Positions 7,173 to 17,090 are shown, counted from the stretch's first letter. The stretch is DNA of 64,000 nucleotides from Streptomyces sp. NBC_00557 (GCF_036345995.1 NZ_CP107796.1:930001-994000), one strand, 5' to 3'. Notes: generated by a model not told the origin, from the letters alone. Numbers and translations are program-made.

Positions 7173-9157
7173 AGAGGTTCTTCGGACGCGTGCGGATGGC
7201 CGAGCCGGAGGTCTCCGACGCCGAGCAGGAGCTCTTCGGCGGTCCTCTGCGCTACGACTTGGGCTGGTCGGAACACGAGCGTGCCCGGCTCGACCTGACC
7301 ATGATGTCGGCTCTGCGCTCCATGCCCAGGCTGGTCGGCACGACCTTGCGGCTGGCGTGGCAGGCGGACCGCCGCGCTCTGCTCACGGTCGCCATCAGCG
7401 AGATCGGGCAGGGGGCCGCAGCGGCCGTCGGGTTGCTCGCGGTCAACGCCATCATGCACGCGCTGCTCGGCTCCGGCACTCCCGGGCAGCGGCTGCACGC
7501 AGTCCTGCCCGGACTGCTCGCCGCCGCCGGAGCAGCCGTGTTCAACTCCGGCCTGGCCGGGTGGTCCACCTCGCGAGCGGGCCGGCTGGAGCCGCTGGTG
7601 GAGCGGATCGCCACGACCCAGTACCTGGCCGCCGCCGCGTCCGTGGAGCTGGAGGCCATCGAGGACCCGGACTTCCGGCGGCTGATCGACGTCGCCCAGT
7701 ACGGCGCCGCATCCGCCCGCCGCATGATCAGCGCCTGCGTGGCCGCCCTGAACGGGACCATCTCCCTGATCTCCACGGCCGGTGTGCTCACCATCCTCCA
7801 CCCGGTCCTGCTGCCGATGCTGATCCTGATCGCGGCGCCGCGCGGCTGGGGCGCGATGCGGGTGGCGCAGGAACGGTACGTGTCGGTGATGAGCTGGGTC
7901 GAGCACGTGCGGGCCAGCCGTCTCATCGGCAACCTGCTCACCGAGCGGACCGCCGCGCAGGAGGTGCGCATCCACGGCGTCGGCCCGTTCCTGCTCAGCC
8001 GCTACGAGCGCATGGCCGAGAGCGCCGAGGCCGAGCAGGAGCGGCTGGCCACCGGCAAAGCCGTCACCGAGTGGGTGGCCGCCGCGCTGTCCGGCCTCGC
8101 CATGGCGGCGACGTACGCTGCCATGTTCTGGCTGATCATGAGCGGGCACATGAGTCTGGCCGTGGCCGGGACCGCCGTCATCGCCGTCCGGTCCGGTTCG
8201 GCGAGCCTGGGCGCGCTGGTGATGAACGTGAACCAGCTGCACGAGGAGTCCCTCTACGTCCGCGACCACTCCCGGTTCCTGGACGAGGCGGCACGACGCA
8301 CCATTCCCAGCGGGGGCGACCCCGTCCCGGCACGGGTGAGGAAGGTCGTCTTGGAAAAAGTGAGCTACCGCTACCCGGACCGGGAAGCCCCTGCCCTGGA
8401 CGAGGTCTCCCTCACGCTGCCCATGGGCTCGGTCACCGCCGTGGTCGGCGAGAACGGCTCCGGCAAGAGCACTCTGATGAAGGTGTTGTCGGGCCTGTTG
8501 CTGCCGCAGACCGGGACGGTGTTGTGGGGCGAGGCCGACATCACCTCCCTGGACCGCTCCGAGGTCTTCGACCGCGTCGCGCTGCTCACCCAGGACTTCC
8601 AACGCTGGCCCGTGACAGCGGCGCTGAACATCCGGATCGGCCGGCCCGCCCGGGAAGCCGGCCCCGAGGACCTGCAGCCGTCCGTGGACTACGCGGGTGC
8701 CGGACCGGTCATCACAAAGCTTCCCGACGGGCTGCGCACCCTGCTGGCCCGGATGTTCCGCGGCGCGAGCGAACTGTCGGGCGGCGAGTGGCAGAAGATC
8801 GGCCTCGCCCGGACCCACTGGCGCAGCGCCACGTCCGATGCCGACGGCGTGCTCATCGTGGACGAGCCCACCTCCGCCCTCGACCCGGAAGCGGAGATCG
8901 CCGCCTTCGACCGCATCCGCCGACTGGCCGCCCCGAACCGGGCCGTCGTCCTGGTCACCCACCGCATGTCCGGCGTCCGCCACGCCGACCGCATCTACGT
9001 GCTGCACCACGGACGGCTCGTCGAACACGGCACCCATGACGAACTCATGGCCGCCCAAGGCCGCTACGCCTCGATGTTCGACGCGCAAGCCGCCCAGTAC
9101 GCCCCCGCAGGCACCATCCCCCGCCCCGGCTCCCCCACCATCGCAGATCCCGCATGA
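7169..9157 (+). CDS. ABC transporter, fused permease and ATPase
   Basis: A 662-residue half transporter. The GTG at 7169 has GGGGAGG 6 bases upstream. Several membrane helices lie in the first ~330 residues (for example GQGAAAAVGLLAVNAIMHAL and TISLISTAGVLTILHP). The ATPase domain follows with Walker A GENGSGKST near residue 426, signature ELSGGEWQK near 536, Walker B VLIVDEPTSALDP near 560 and H-loop VLVTHRMS. There is no N-terminal peptidase domain. The next gene starts in its stop codon (ATGA). The context suggests export of a small peptide or metabolite made by the downstream methyltransferases. Confidence 0.85.
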   Translation: MKRFFGRVRMAEPEVSDAEQELFGGPLRYDLGWSEHERARLDLTMMSALRSMPRLVGTTLRLAWQADRRALLTVAISEIGQGAAAAVGLLAVNAIMHALLGSGTPGQRLHAVLPGLLAAAGAAVFNSGLAGWSTSRAGRLEPLVERIATTQYLAAAASVELEAIEDPDFRRLIDVAQYGAASARRMISACVAALNGTISLISTAGVLTILHPVLLPMLILIAAPRGWGAMRVAQERYVSVMSWVEHVRASRLIGNLLTERTAAQEVRIHGVGPFLLSRYERMAESAEAEQERLATGKAVTEWVAAALSGLAMAATYAAMFWLIMSGHMSLAVAGTAVIAVRSGSASLGALVMNVNQLHEESLYVRDHSRFLDEAARRTIPSGGDPVPARVRKVVLEKVSYRYPDREAPALDEVSLTLPMGSVTAVVGENGSGKSTLMKVLSGLLLPQTGTVLWGEADITSLDRSEVFDRVALLTQDFQRWPVTAALNIRIGRPAREAGPEDLQPSVDYAGAGPVITKLPDGLRTLLARMFRGASELSGGEWQKIGLARTHWRSATSDADGVLIVDEPTSALDPEAEIAAFDRIRRLAAPNRAVVLVTHRMSGVRHADRIYVLHHGRLVEHGTHDELMAAQGRYASMFDAQAAQYAPAGTIPRPGSPTIADPA

Positions 9158-11082
9158 CCCGCTCAAAGGCCACCAGGGTGACAACTCCCCCCACTACCGC
9201 GCAGGAACACGATCCCAGTGCACTGCGGCACCGGCTCGTCGATCAGCTCCTCGCGGCCGGCCACGTCCGCACTGCCAGTGTCGAGGCCGCCCTGCGCAGG
9301 GTTCCCCGCCATGCTTTCGCACCGGAAGTGCCCGTTAAGACCGCGTACGCCGATGACATCATCCCCACATGCCACACGCCCGACGGCCGCGTCAGCAGCT
9401 CCGTCAGCGCCCCGTGGCTCCAGGCCGTCATGCTGGAATCGGCCCGCCTCCGGTCTGGCCACCATGTCCTGGAGGTCGGCTCAGGCGGTTACAACGCCGC
9501 CTTGATCGCTGAACTGGTCGGCCGGACCGGCCAGGTCACCACCGTCGACATCGCCCCTGACGTCACCGACCGCGCCATCCGCTTGCTCCGCGCCACCGGA
9601 TACGACCGTGTCCGTGTCCTGACCGCGGACGCCGAGCATCTACCCCCCGAGACCATCCCCGAGGGCGGATTCGATGCGGTGATCGTCACGGTCGACACCT
9701 GGGATCTGCCGTGGATCACCATGGTTGCGGAAGGCGGACGCCTCGTCGCCCCGCTGCGCCTCCACCAGTACGTGTGGTCCATCGGGTTCACGAAACACGA
9801 CGGTGCGCTCATCAGTGAGGAGCCGCTCACCGTGTGCGGCTTCGTGCCCATGCAAGGCGCCGGCGCATGGGACCCGAACCTGCGCACCATCCCAGGCCAC
9901 GGCATCCGCCTTGCCTTCGAGGACGGAACCCCACTACCCGTCGACCAGCTCGCCCCGGCCTTCGACAAGGCGCCCACCACGGTCCGCACGAACGTCACCG
10001 TCGAGGGTGAGGTGCCCTTCGACTCCCTCACCCTGTATCTGGCCGGCGCGCTCCCGGGCTTCTGCCGCCTGTCCGTCGACCCGGACCACCACACCGGCCT
10101 CATCAACCCTCCACCGCCGCACTGGCCCGGCGCGGCCACGGTGCGTGGGACGTCACTCGCCCGTCTGGCACACGAGCGGATCGGAGACGGCGAAAACGAC
10201 AAAGGTGTATACGAGTTCGTCATCCACGGCTACGGACCAGCCGGTCACTTGGCGGCCACAGAGATGGCCGAGAGCGTCCGGCAGTGGCAGCGCAACCACC
10301 GCGCCGCACCCTGCCCGCACATCACGGTCCAACCCGAGAAGGCCACCAGACCGACAAGCGCTGACACCGACGGCCTGCACGTGTTCCATAAGAAGCACAC
10401 TCGAATCAAGATCGACTGGCCCATCGTTCCCTGCGAAGCAGCGCCTGCAGCCCTTGCCAATGCCCAGGACCAAGATCCCTGCTGTCTTGCTCGTTCGCAA
10501 AGCGGCCGAGTGGCGACCGCGCCGGCCACCGCCGACTACTGGGAGCCGCTCTGGGCCGGCGGACGCCGGTATCGCGAGGTCACCAGCACCGAGGCAGCGC
10601 TGCTGGCCGACCATGTCGGACCGGGCCACGGACGCCCGGCACTCGACATCGGCACCGGCGAGGGTTCTCACGCCCGCCGCCTTCACCAGCCCGGTTACCG
10701 CACCATCGGCATCGACTTCGCGCCCAGCGCCATCGCCGCGGCCCGTAACACTCAGCAGAGCAACGGGCCGGCCTGGCACCTGACGGACTTCGTCTCCGAC
10801 GACCTCAGCGCCCTGCCGGATGCCACGTATGCGGTCGTCACCTGCCGCCTGGTCTACCGGTGGATCGACGACAAGGCGGCCTTCCTCGACCGCGTCCGAC
10901 AGGTCCTGGCGCCCGACGGGACCTTCTGGGTCGTCACTGAAGTCGCCGGCCGCCGCAAGGAGGACGATCCGTACAGGCACCTCGGGATCACACCCGCCGA
11001 GGCCGAAATCCTCACCGCGGGCTGGTCGGTCGTACGCACCGTCGATATCGACGTGCTGCGCTGCTATGCACTCCACCCCTGA
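9154..11082 (+). CDS. FxLD-system methyltransferase fused to a second SAM methyltransferase
   Basis: A 642-residue two-domain protein. Residues ~20-420 match PCMT-like enzymes of FxLD RiPP systems: [25 protein letters not shown], the SAM loop [17 protein letters not shown] near residue 105, and [14 protein letters not shown], ending in TRIKIDWP. After a ~40-residue linker ([19 protein letters not shown]), residues ~455-642 are a second class I methyltransferase with [14 protein letters not shown] near 499. An in-frame GTG at 10510 could also start the second enzyme alone. In related clusters these are normally separate genes, so this may be a recent fusion through loss of the intergenic stop. 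Confidence 0.75.
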   Translation: MTRSKATRVTTPPTTAQEHDPSALRHRLVDQLLAAGHVRTASVEAALRRVPRHAFAPEVPVKTAYADDIIPTCHTPDGRVSSSVSAPWLQAVMLESARLRSGHHVLEVGSGGYNAALIAELVGRTGQVTTVDIAPDVTDRAIRLLRATGYDRVRVLTADAEHLPPETIPEGGFDAVIVTVDTWDLPWITMVAEGGRLVAPLRLHQYVWSIGFTKHDGALISEEPLTVCGFVPMQGAGAWDPNLRTIPGHGIRLAFEDGTPLPVDQLAPAFDKAPTTVRTNVTVEGEVPFDSLTLYLAGALPGFCRLSVDPDHHTGLINPPPPHWPGAATVRGTSLARLAHERIGDGENDKGVYEFVIHGYGPAGHLAATEMAESVRQWQRNHRAAPCPHITVQPEKATRPTSADTDGLHVFHKKHTRIKIDWPIVPCEAAPAALANAQDQDPCCLARSQSGRVATAPATADYWEPLWAGGRRYREVTSTEAALLADHVGPGHGRPALDIGTGEGSHARRLHQPGYRTIGIDFAPSAIAAARNTQQSNGPAWHLTDFVSDDLSALPDATYAVVTCRLVYRWIDDKAAFLDRVRQVLAPDGTFWVVTEVAGRRKEDDPYRHLGITPAEAEILTAGWSVVRTVDIDVLRCYALHP

Positions 11083-11101
11083 ACTCAGTACGGAGGTCGA
11101 C

Positions 11102-12277
11102 GTGTTGGACATCGAGCATCAGACCCGCCTCGCCTGGGACACCTATGGAAAGCACCACCTGGAGCGCTCCACTCCCCTGCCGGAAGTGGACCGGATCATC
11201 TGGGGCCCTGCAGCAATCGGGCCGGGGGACGCCATCCTCGGGGACATCGAGGGCCTGCGGGTCCTGGACATCGGCTGCGGCCCTGGCCGGCACGCCGCCC
11301 ACCTGGCCCGCACCTACGGAGCGCAGGTGGACGGTGTCGATGCTTCCCTCAGCCAGATCGAGAGAGCGCGTGCCCGCTACCTCGATGTACCGGACCTGCG
11401 GCTGGTGCACGCCGACGCTGTCGAGTACCTGGGCACGACAGCCCCGTACGACGTGATCTACTCCCTCAGCACCTTCCACTTCCTCGACCCGCACAGGCTC
11501 CTGCCCGCCCTGTCGACCGCCGTCAAACCGGGCGGACGGCTGTACTTCACCGTGCTGCACACCAACTCCGCCGGGGATGGCCCCGCCTCGACCGTCACCC
11601 CACGCCCGGAGATCCTGCGGCTGGCCGGCGGCGACGATCTCACCGTGCACATGTGGGTGCTCACACCCGAGTTGTGGGAAGACCTGCTCGTCCACTATGG
11701 GTTCCGCGTGCGGGGCATCACCGTCCTCGACGCGCCGGAGAAGAACAACCACGCCTCCTACCGACTGTTCCAGGTCCACCGGCCGGCCCGGATCACCGCC
11801 CGTCCCCGCACCGCGAAGCCACCCGTCGCCCATGCGGCCGTCGGCGTCGGGGCAGTGCTGCTCGGACCCCAGGGCCTCCTCCTTGGCCGACACCGGCTGG
11901 GCACACGGGAGCTGCCCGGCGGGACCGTGGAGCCGGGCGAGTCACTGCAAGAGGCAGTCGTGCGCGAACTCGCCGAGGAGACCGGTCTGTGCGCCGACCC
12001 GGCCGACGTCCGTCTTCTCGGGATGTTCCTCGACCAGGTTGGCGACGTCGTCCGCATCACCTTCGGCGCGCTCGTCACCCACTGGCAAGGCGAGCCGGCC
12101 GACCAGCCTGGCGAGAGTGTCGGAGACTGGCGCTGGTGGCCGGTGGATGCCCTGCCGCCGGACCTGTTCGAATGCAGTGCGCAGATCCTCGCAGCCTGGC
12201 GCCCGGACCTCCCGATCGACCACGCCCCCGCCCGCTTCTCGCCCATCACCGACCCGGACACGACCGCCTCCGCGTGA
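11102..12277 (+). CDS. methyltransferase-Nudix hydrolase fusion
   Basis: 391 residues. The GTG at 11102 follows GGAGG by 5 bases. The N-terminal half is a class I SAM methyltransferase ([16 protein letters not shown] near residue 54, then the acidic loop [12 protein letters not shown]). The C-terminal part, from about residue 235, is a Nudix domain with a complete box [20 protein letters not shown] followed by TGL. Nudix enzymes split nucleoside diphosphate-linked compounds. The gene sits 19 bp after the double methyltransferase, so it belongs to the same operon. Its substrate is unknown. Confidence 0.8.
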   Translation: MLDIEHQTRLAWDTYGKHHLERSTPLPEVDRIIWGPAAIGPGDAILGDIEGLRVLDIGCGPGRHAAHLARTYGAQVDGVDASLSQIERARARYLDVPDLRLVHADAVEYLGTTAPYDVIYSLSTFHFLDPHRLLPALSTAVKPGGRLYFTVLHTNSAGDGPASTVTPRPEILRLAGGDDLTVHMWVLTPELWEDLLVHYGFRVRGITVLDAPEKNNHASYRLFQVHRPARITARPRTAKPPVAHAAVGVGAVLLGPQGLLLGRHRLGTRELPGGTVEPGESLQEAVVRELAEETGLCADPADVRLLGMFLDQVGDVVRITFGALVTHWQGEPADQPGESVGDWRWWPVDALPPDLFECSAQILAAWRPDLPIDHAPARFSPITDPDTTASA

Positions 12278-12356
12278 TCCCAGCCTTGACTGGGCAGGAC
12301 CCGCCCGGTGAACCCCCTGCCGCCTCACCCCTCGCTGAATCAACAGGACCGATCCC

Positions 12357-12717
12357 GTGACCACTCCACGCCGTGCCACGCCCGCCGATGCCGAAGGCAT
12401 CACCCGCCTGCGATCCGAGCTGTTCCTCTCCCAACCCCTCGCTCCGGACTGGCTAGCCGTTTGCCGAGACCAACTGGCCGAACGCCTCCAGACTCACGGC
12501 GATGCCCGGGCCTACGTCGTCGACGCACCCGAGGGAGGACTCGTCACCTGCGCCCTGGCTCTCGTCATGTGACCCTCGACCGCAGGACCGGCCTGCGGCG
12601 GGCCCGATCCGCTTCCCCCGACGGCCGGCCGCCGGTGCCGTCCGCCTGCCGCTGGTGCGGCATCCCGAGGCCACGCACGGCCGGGGCTACATCACATCGG
12701 TCGGGACGCACACGTGA
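12357..12717 (+). pseudogene. GNAT acetyltransferase pseudogene
   Basis: It starts with a GTG at 12357 and reads MTTPRRATPADAEGITRLRS, a typical GNAT N-terminus, up to VDAPEGGLVTCALALVM and a stop at 12572. A plausible continuation (HPEATHGRGYITSVGTH) resembles the RGYI.NV segment before the acetyl-CoA loop but lies in another frame and then ends at 12717. The acetyl-CoA binding motif Q/RxxGxG/A is absent. It is the last gene of the operon-like run from 7169. Confidence 0.55.
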
Positions 12718-13201
12718 GAGCAGCCGACCAGCGCTCAGGTCCTCGCCCGCGTGACAGTTTCGCGCGAGGGCGCAGCGGGAAGCCCGCCTCCTGGCGCCGA
12801 TCCTGGCCGCGTTCGAGCGGGGACTGACCTGGTCGGCCCCCGGGAGCAGCGCGGCCGCGAACGCGCCGAATAGACCTCCCCGACCAGCGGCAGGACCGCA
12901 TGACCATACAGGCGCCCGCGCGACCCGTCACCGCCGCCGACCCGACGCCCGTCGAAATGGCTATCGTTGACGACATCCCCGACATACACGGCCCGAGACG
13001 TTTCTGTGGATCGTCGTCCACCGGCGGGACGGCGGCGCCCGCATCCGGTTCGCATGGACCGACCGGGGCCCCGGCGCTCGGCGAGCGCATCGACCAGCTC
13101 GCCTCACCTCGCCTCCCCCGCCCCCCGGCTCGCTTCCCGCAGCTTCACTCTGGCCGACACAGATGCTGCGTGGCTGCTCCATTCCTGAAAGGCTTCAAGG
13201 C
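12718..13201 (+). other. degenerate interval without a convincing gene
   Basis: An ATG frame from 12900 begins MTIQAPARPVTAADPTPVEM. A second frame nearby reads PETFLWIVVHRRDGGARIRF before becoming low-complexity. The switch between frames suggests a decayed small gene at 12900-13110, but the family is not recognised. No RNA gene or regulatory motif was seen. Confidence 0.3.
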
Positions 13202-13816
13202 ATGCGAGAGATCAGCGGGGTTGGTGCCGTCAGTATCGAGTACAGCCACTTCTCAGTAGGCGAGCATTGGGAGCGAGGCTTCGAGCGCAGGAAGAGCGAG
13301 CCGAATTTCCAGACCGACGAAGAGGTAATCGTCGTGCCCGGCCAGCTCGTCGTGACGTCGCGGGTTCAGGAGCATACTGCGCCGGTCGTTTTGGCTGTCA
13401 ACGACCAACTGGACGAGGCACCGGGGCCGGCCTGGACACTGGTTGCTTCTGTGGACTACCAGCCGGTCTACATGGGCCGCATGGCAGCCTTTGACACGAT
13501 GAACGGCCCGGCTCAGCCTGCCCGTGCATCGGTTGAGGTGTTCGGTCAGCGAGTAGAGCCGGGTGAGCCGTTTGTGGCCTTGGACCCGTCTCGAACCTAT
13601 CGCGCGCAGGTGTGGTCACAAGGTCGAAGTGACTCCCGCGAACGATTCGATGCTGCCATCGAGCGCACAGAACGGGGTAGTCATGGCGGTTTCGAGGCGT
13701 ATGTGATTGTCTTCGTTCCCTCCGGAACGCAAGAACCGCCGGCTCCCTCCGAAGCCGGGAGCCGGCGAGAGCGCATGACCCGTACGAGTGGGAAGCCTCC
13801 CCTGAACATGCGCTGA
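13202..13816 (+). CDS. hypothetical protein
   Basis: 204 residues beginning MREISGVGAVSIEYSHFSVG, without signal peptide or membrane helix. The composition is soluble and beta-rich, with an even mix of charged residues and less GC-biased codons than the backbone, fitting an acquired gene. Segments such as EEVIVVPGQLVVTSRVQEH and YRAQVWSQGRSDSRERFDAA show no motif I can place. It converges on the secreted nuclease gene 54 bp downstream, with a shared terminator hairpin between. A role as immunity partner of that nuclease is possible but unsupported. Confidence 0.55.
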   Translation: MREISGVGAVSIEYSHFSVGEHWERGFERRKSEPNFQTDEEVIVVPGQLVVTSRVQEHTAPVVLAVNDQLDEAPGPAWTLVASVDYQPVYMGRMAAFDTMNGPAQPARASVEVFGQRVEPGEPFVALDPSRTYRAQVWSQGRSDSRERFDAAIERTERGSHGGFEAYVIVFVPSGTQEPPAPSEAGSRRERMTRTSGKPPLNMR

Positions 13817-13830
13817 CCCATTTGGCAGGT

Positions 13831-13856
13831 CGGGGACGGCCCGAGGGCCGCCCCCG
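13831..13856. terminator. hairpin between convergent genes
   Basis: CGGGGACGGCCC and GGGCCGCCCCCG pair with one mismatch, leaving a very short loop, between the stops at 13816 and 13871. It probably serves both strands. Confidence 0.55.
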
Positions 13857-13870
13857 TTCCGGCGTAGGCC

Positions 13871-15220
13871 TTACTTCACGAAGATGCCGTATGCGTTGTT
13901 GTGCAGGATCCGGTCACTGCCGTACCAGTCGGACAGCTCCGTTCCCGCCTTGCTGTTCTCGGCGCCCGGCACGTAGCGCACGGAAAAGTTCCCGTCACCC
14001 AGGCCGGCGCCTTCCATGGTCGAGGCGAAGGGGAATTCGTCGCACTGGTAGCTGTCGTTGGGACGACTCAGGCCCCGGCACGCGGCGTCCTTTGCGTTCC
14101 GGTTCTTGCGGGCCGTTTCGGCTGCGGCAGCGTCGTAGTTGGCCCAGTTGCGGTGCAGGGGCGGTCGGCCGTTCCAGACGTCGCCCGGGATCACCTTGTT
14201 GGCCTTTTGCGGGTAGGTGGTCTGCGGCCTGTACAGCGCGTCGTATACATGGTTCGCGACGCCCTTGGTGTCGCTCTTGGCGCGGTCGTAGGAGAACACC
14301 GGTATGACCCGATCGAAGATCACTCCCTCGTCATAGAACTTGCTGCCGAGAGACTTCGAGGAGTCGAAACGCAGCCCGTTCTCGGGGCCGCTGCTCCACG
14401 GCGTGGTTGCCCCGTCGCCGGTGACCTTCCAGTTGTGCTGGTACACGCAGGTGGCTATGTCGTCGGGGCCTGTGCCGGCGCCCTTGGCAGACACCAGGCC
14501 ATAGGCGATGTACTCATCGCGCCAGGCGCCGACCGTCTCGGTGAAGGGGTTCGAGGAGATGTCGGTGACCTTGCAGGAGTTGGACGACGGCCAGCCCGCC
14601 TGTGTCACCTCGAAGCTCATCAGCGCCGAGTCGTTGAACACGCCGGACGACGTGAGCTGGTCGGTGTGGTCTTCGATGGTCGCGTCCCGCATGTTGTCGG
14701 AACCCGTGCCGATTTCCGTCTCGCGGAACCGGACCATGCCTTCGACCTCGCCCTGCCCATTGAGCTTGATGGCCGTGTTGTAGCCCCAGCGGCAGAAGCT
14801 GAAGTGGTTGATCACCTTGCCGGCGGTTGTGTGCGCGTCCGGCATCGCTCGGCACTGTTCCTTGGTGAGGGCCGCAGCGGTGACGATTCGCTTCTCAGCG
14901 GCGGCGTTGCCGGACTCGGCAACGTACTTCTGGCCGCCATCCTGAGCGATCTTCTGCTCCTGGGTCTCGCTGGACGGTTGTGGGGCTTGCGGTGTCTCGC
15001 TGGTCTGCAGCCTTTGAGCGGAGACAGACGAGCGTTGCTTAGCCAGGGCGCTTTGGTACTTGATGCCCAGCGGCAGGTCGATGGGTTTGCTGGAGCGCAG
15101 CCAGATGACCTGCCCCTGGTCGCTGTCCGCACTGGGGGCAGCGTGCGCAGTGGTCCCGGTGAGCATCGCGGCGAGGCTGCCGATACCGAGAGCTATGGCG
15201 GTTAAGCGTCTCTTATGCAT
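13871..15220 (-). CDS. secreted protein with NucA/NucB-type deoxyribonuclease domain
   Basis: 449 residues. A signal peptide covers residues 1-27 (MHKRRLTAIALGIGSLAAML, then TGTTAHA). The middle part is a long Cys-containing, beta-rich region of unknown role (for example NHFSFCRWGYNTAIKLNGQG). The last ~70 residues carry the NucA/NucB pattern: CRGLSRPNDSYQCDEFPFAS with TMEGAG, then NFSVRYVPGAENSKAG and the NNAYGIFVK end. Family members are non-specific extracellular DNases, some used as toxins. It could serve nutrient scavenging or attack on competitors. The neighbouring amidase-like gene is also secreted. Confidence 0.75.
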   Translation of the reverse strand: MHKRRLTAIALGIGSLAAMLTGTTAHAAPSADSDQGQVIWLRSSKPIDLPLGIKYQSALAKQRSSVSAQRLQTSETPQAPQPSSETQEQKIAQDGGQKYVAESGNAAAEKRIVTAAALTKEQCRAMPDAHTTAGKVINHFSFCRWGYNTAIKLNGQGEVEGMVRFRETEIGTGSDNMRDATIEDHTDQLTSSGVFNDSALMSFEVTQAGWPSSNSCKVTDISSNPFTETVGAWRDEYIAYGLVSAKGAGTGPDDIATCVYQHNWKVTGDGATTPWSSGPENGLRFDSSKSLGSKFYDEGVIFDRVIPVFSYDRAKSDTKGVANHVYDALYRPQTTYPQKANKVIPGDVWNGRPPLHRNWANYDAAAAETARKNRNAKDAACRGLSRPNDSYQCDEFPFASTMEGAGLGDGNFSVRYVPGAENSKAGTELSDWYGSDRILHNNAYGIFVK

Positions 15221-15659
15221 CGTGGGTGTTCTCCCATCTCGTGAACGGGAAGATCACCCCATCAGAGTGAGAACAGGTGAGCCATGCCTGATATCACGGT
15301 TTGCGTATGACCCTACAGATTCGGTCAAGTATTCGACTCGAGTAAGCGATTGAGGTGTGGCCACATCTCGTCCCCGCCTTACTCGTGCCTCACCCAGCCC
15401 CGGAAGGTGTCACCCTCTGGTCAGGGCTGGTGATCAGTGCTGACGCAGAGCCCCGCCTTGTGCCCAGGGGGGACAGGGAATGCGCGACCGCCACGGACGG
15501 CCCTGAGCGCTGCCACTGCCAGTCCGGATCAGCCATCAAAAACCGGGCGCAATCCACCCTCATTTACCAGAAGACCGTGTATAACATCGCACGGGGCCAC
15601 ATCTCTTGAGTCCGACACACACGTAGGCGAAATCAACCAGCCCATGTCCGGGTTCACCC
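15221..15659. other. intergenic stretch, no gene recognised
   Basis: About 440 bp upstream of the secreted nuclease, lower in GC than the neighbours. It should hold that gene's promoter on the minus strand, but no clear -35/-10 pair, operator or RNA gene was identified. Short frames on the plus strand lack family features. Confidence 0.4.
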
Positions 15660-15779
15660 TCACGGGCCTTCGAAGGTGAGCAGGATCCGCGACAGGACGC
15701 CCACGTGGTCGTCGTCCAGCACGACGACGGCCTCGTCGTAGTGCTTCTCGGCGTCCACGATGGCACTGCGCTCGCACAT
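15660..15779 (-). CDS. short possible protein or gene fragment
   Basis: A 39-codon frame: MCERSAIVDAEKHYDEAVVV, then LDDDHVGVLSRILLTFEGP and a stop. Codon use is like a real gene, and the sequence reads as a compact acidic helix-strand pair. No clear ribosome site is visible, so it may be the C-terminal relic of a larger gene rather than an intact small protein. Confidence 0.35.
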   Translation of the reverse strand: MCERSAIVDAEKHYDEAVVVLDDDHVGVLSRILLTFEGP

Positions 15780-15865
15780 CGGATAAATGGCTCCGGGCCG
15801 CTCCCGCCCGCGTAAGGCACCACGACGAAGACCCCGCCGCTTCCGCGACGGGGCCCACAAGAAGG

Positions 15866-16507
15866 TCAGAAGCTCGGCAGATACGTCGTGTCGACGTGCC
15901 ACAGCCACGCCTTCACGTACGGGTGCTTACTCTGCAACCAGCCCGGATCCTTCTCGGAGTACGTCCACCCGCGCTTGACGTACCTGGTGGGGGTGGTGCC
16001 GTCCGTGCCCCACTCCGCGACCTCGGGATACTGACCGGGGGCGATGTCGACCACCAGGGCCAGGTGATCGATGGTCCCGTCTCCTTCCCAGTCGTAGGCG
16101 ACGATGTCCCCCGGCTCGGCCTGCGGCACCGCATTCGCCGTGAAGTCCATCCCAACCGGCCTGGTGTACGGGTACCGAGCACTCAAGTAGTCCAGCAGCG
16201 GCTGCGCCGCAGTGGCGGAGGGAGTGCCCGGCCGGGGCTGCAGGTGTCCGTGGCTTCCGGCTGCGTTCCAGCCGGCGTCCTGCGGCAGGCCACCCGCCCA
16301 CAGGACGTTGGTGACGAACCACGTGCAGGACGCCGGGAAGGGCTCAGCGTCCTGGGCGTGCTGTTCCGCCCAGTCCACGGCGGCCTGCCGGTTGTACGCA
16401 TAACTCACGCCGGTGTCGTCAGCCATGGCCGAACCGGCCAAGCCAACCACCAGCGATACGGCCAGCGCCGTAGTGGCCGCCGCGCGATTGATCTGCAATG
16501 GTGCCAT
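15866..16507 (-). CDS. secreted amidase-domain (Amidase_6-like) protein
   Basis: 213 residues starting MAPLQINRAAATTALAVSLV. A signal peptide ends near SAMA-DD (residue 29). The mature part matches secreted amidase-domain proteins of the NlpC/P60 type: catalytic Cys61 in ASCTWFVTNVLWAGGLP, and His148 in DGTIDHLALVVD, preceded by the EPGDIVAYDW turn. Such proteins cut peptide or amide bonds, often in cell-wall peptides. The C-terminal end (KAWLWHVDTTYLPSF) is typical of the family. It lies within the island, on the same strand as the secreted nuclease. Confidence 0.75.
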   Translation of the reverse strand: MAPLQINRAAATTALAVSLVVGLAGSAMADDTGVSYAYNRQAAVDWAEQHAQDAEPFPASCTWFVTNVLWAGGLPQDAGWNAAGSHGHLQPRPGTPSATAAQPLLDYLSARYPYTRPVGMDFTANAVPQAEPGDIVAYDWEGDGTIDHLALVVDIAPGQYPEVAEWGTDGTTPTRYVKRGWTYSEKDPGWLQSKHPYVKAWLWHVDTTYLPSF

Positions 16508-16800
16508 CCTCGCTCGCTTGTGAAGCCGTTCACTCAATCGTGCGGGCGCGTATCGCGAGCACACAAGAGGCTTAAGTGCAGCAAGAGTTACCGAACGAGT
16601 GACGGGCGATGATAAACACCGAAGTCAGACGTATGCGGGGGGGAACTCGCGATACGCCATCCTGTGTAGCCAGCGCTGAAGCCGTGACGCAGGATTGATC
16701 ACGTTGAGTACGCATCCTTGCCACCGGGCCAACTCACGACATCGCAGACAGCACTGGCAGTCGAGTCAGCGCGGCCACGATCCGTGACTCACACCGTGTC

Positions 16801-17090
16801 CTACATGGTCAGTTTGAGGAGGCGTTTGTAGCAGCAGAATGCCGCGGCGAGGCCGAGGAAGGCCAGGTAGTTGCGGGGATGTCGCTGGGCAGCGGGGTGA
16901 CAGACGCCGGTAGCCGGTCAGCCAGGAGATCGTGCGCTCGATGACCCACCGACAACGGCCCAACCGTTCGCTGGACTCGACGCCCTTTGCCGGCGATTCG
17001 CACTCCGATCCGCTTGCATGAAGTATGTAGAGGCAGAGCACTGTGCTCGCGTATGGATCGCAGCCAGCGCCTCCGCTGCACGGCCGCGAG
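16801..17090 (-). pseudogene. IS5-type transposase remnant (right)
   Basis: On the minus strand the C-terminal third of an IS5-family transposase can be followed over several frames: RWLRSI, then KRIGVRIAGKG, then VESSERLGRCRWVIERTISW with LTGYRRL, then NYLAFLGLAAAFCCYKRLLK and LTM with a stop at 16801. At least two frameshifts break it. The end, including GTAGGACACGGTGT after the stop, matches the left remnant at 3339-3413 in opposite orientation. The first half of the transposase is absent. Confidence 0.7.
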
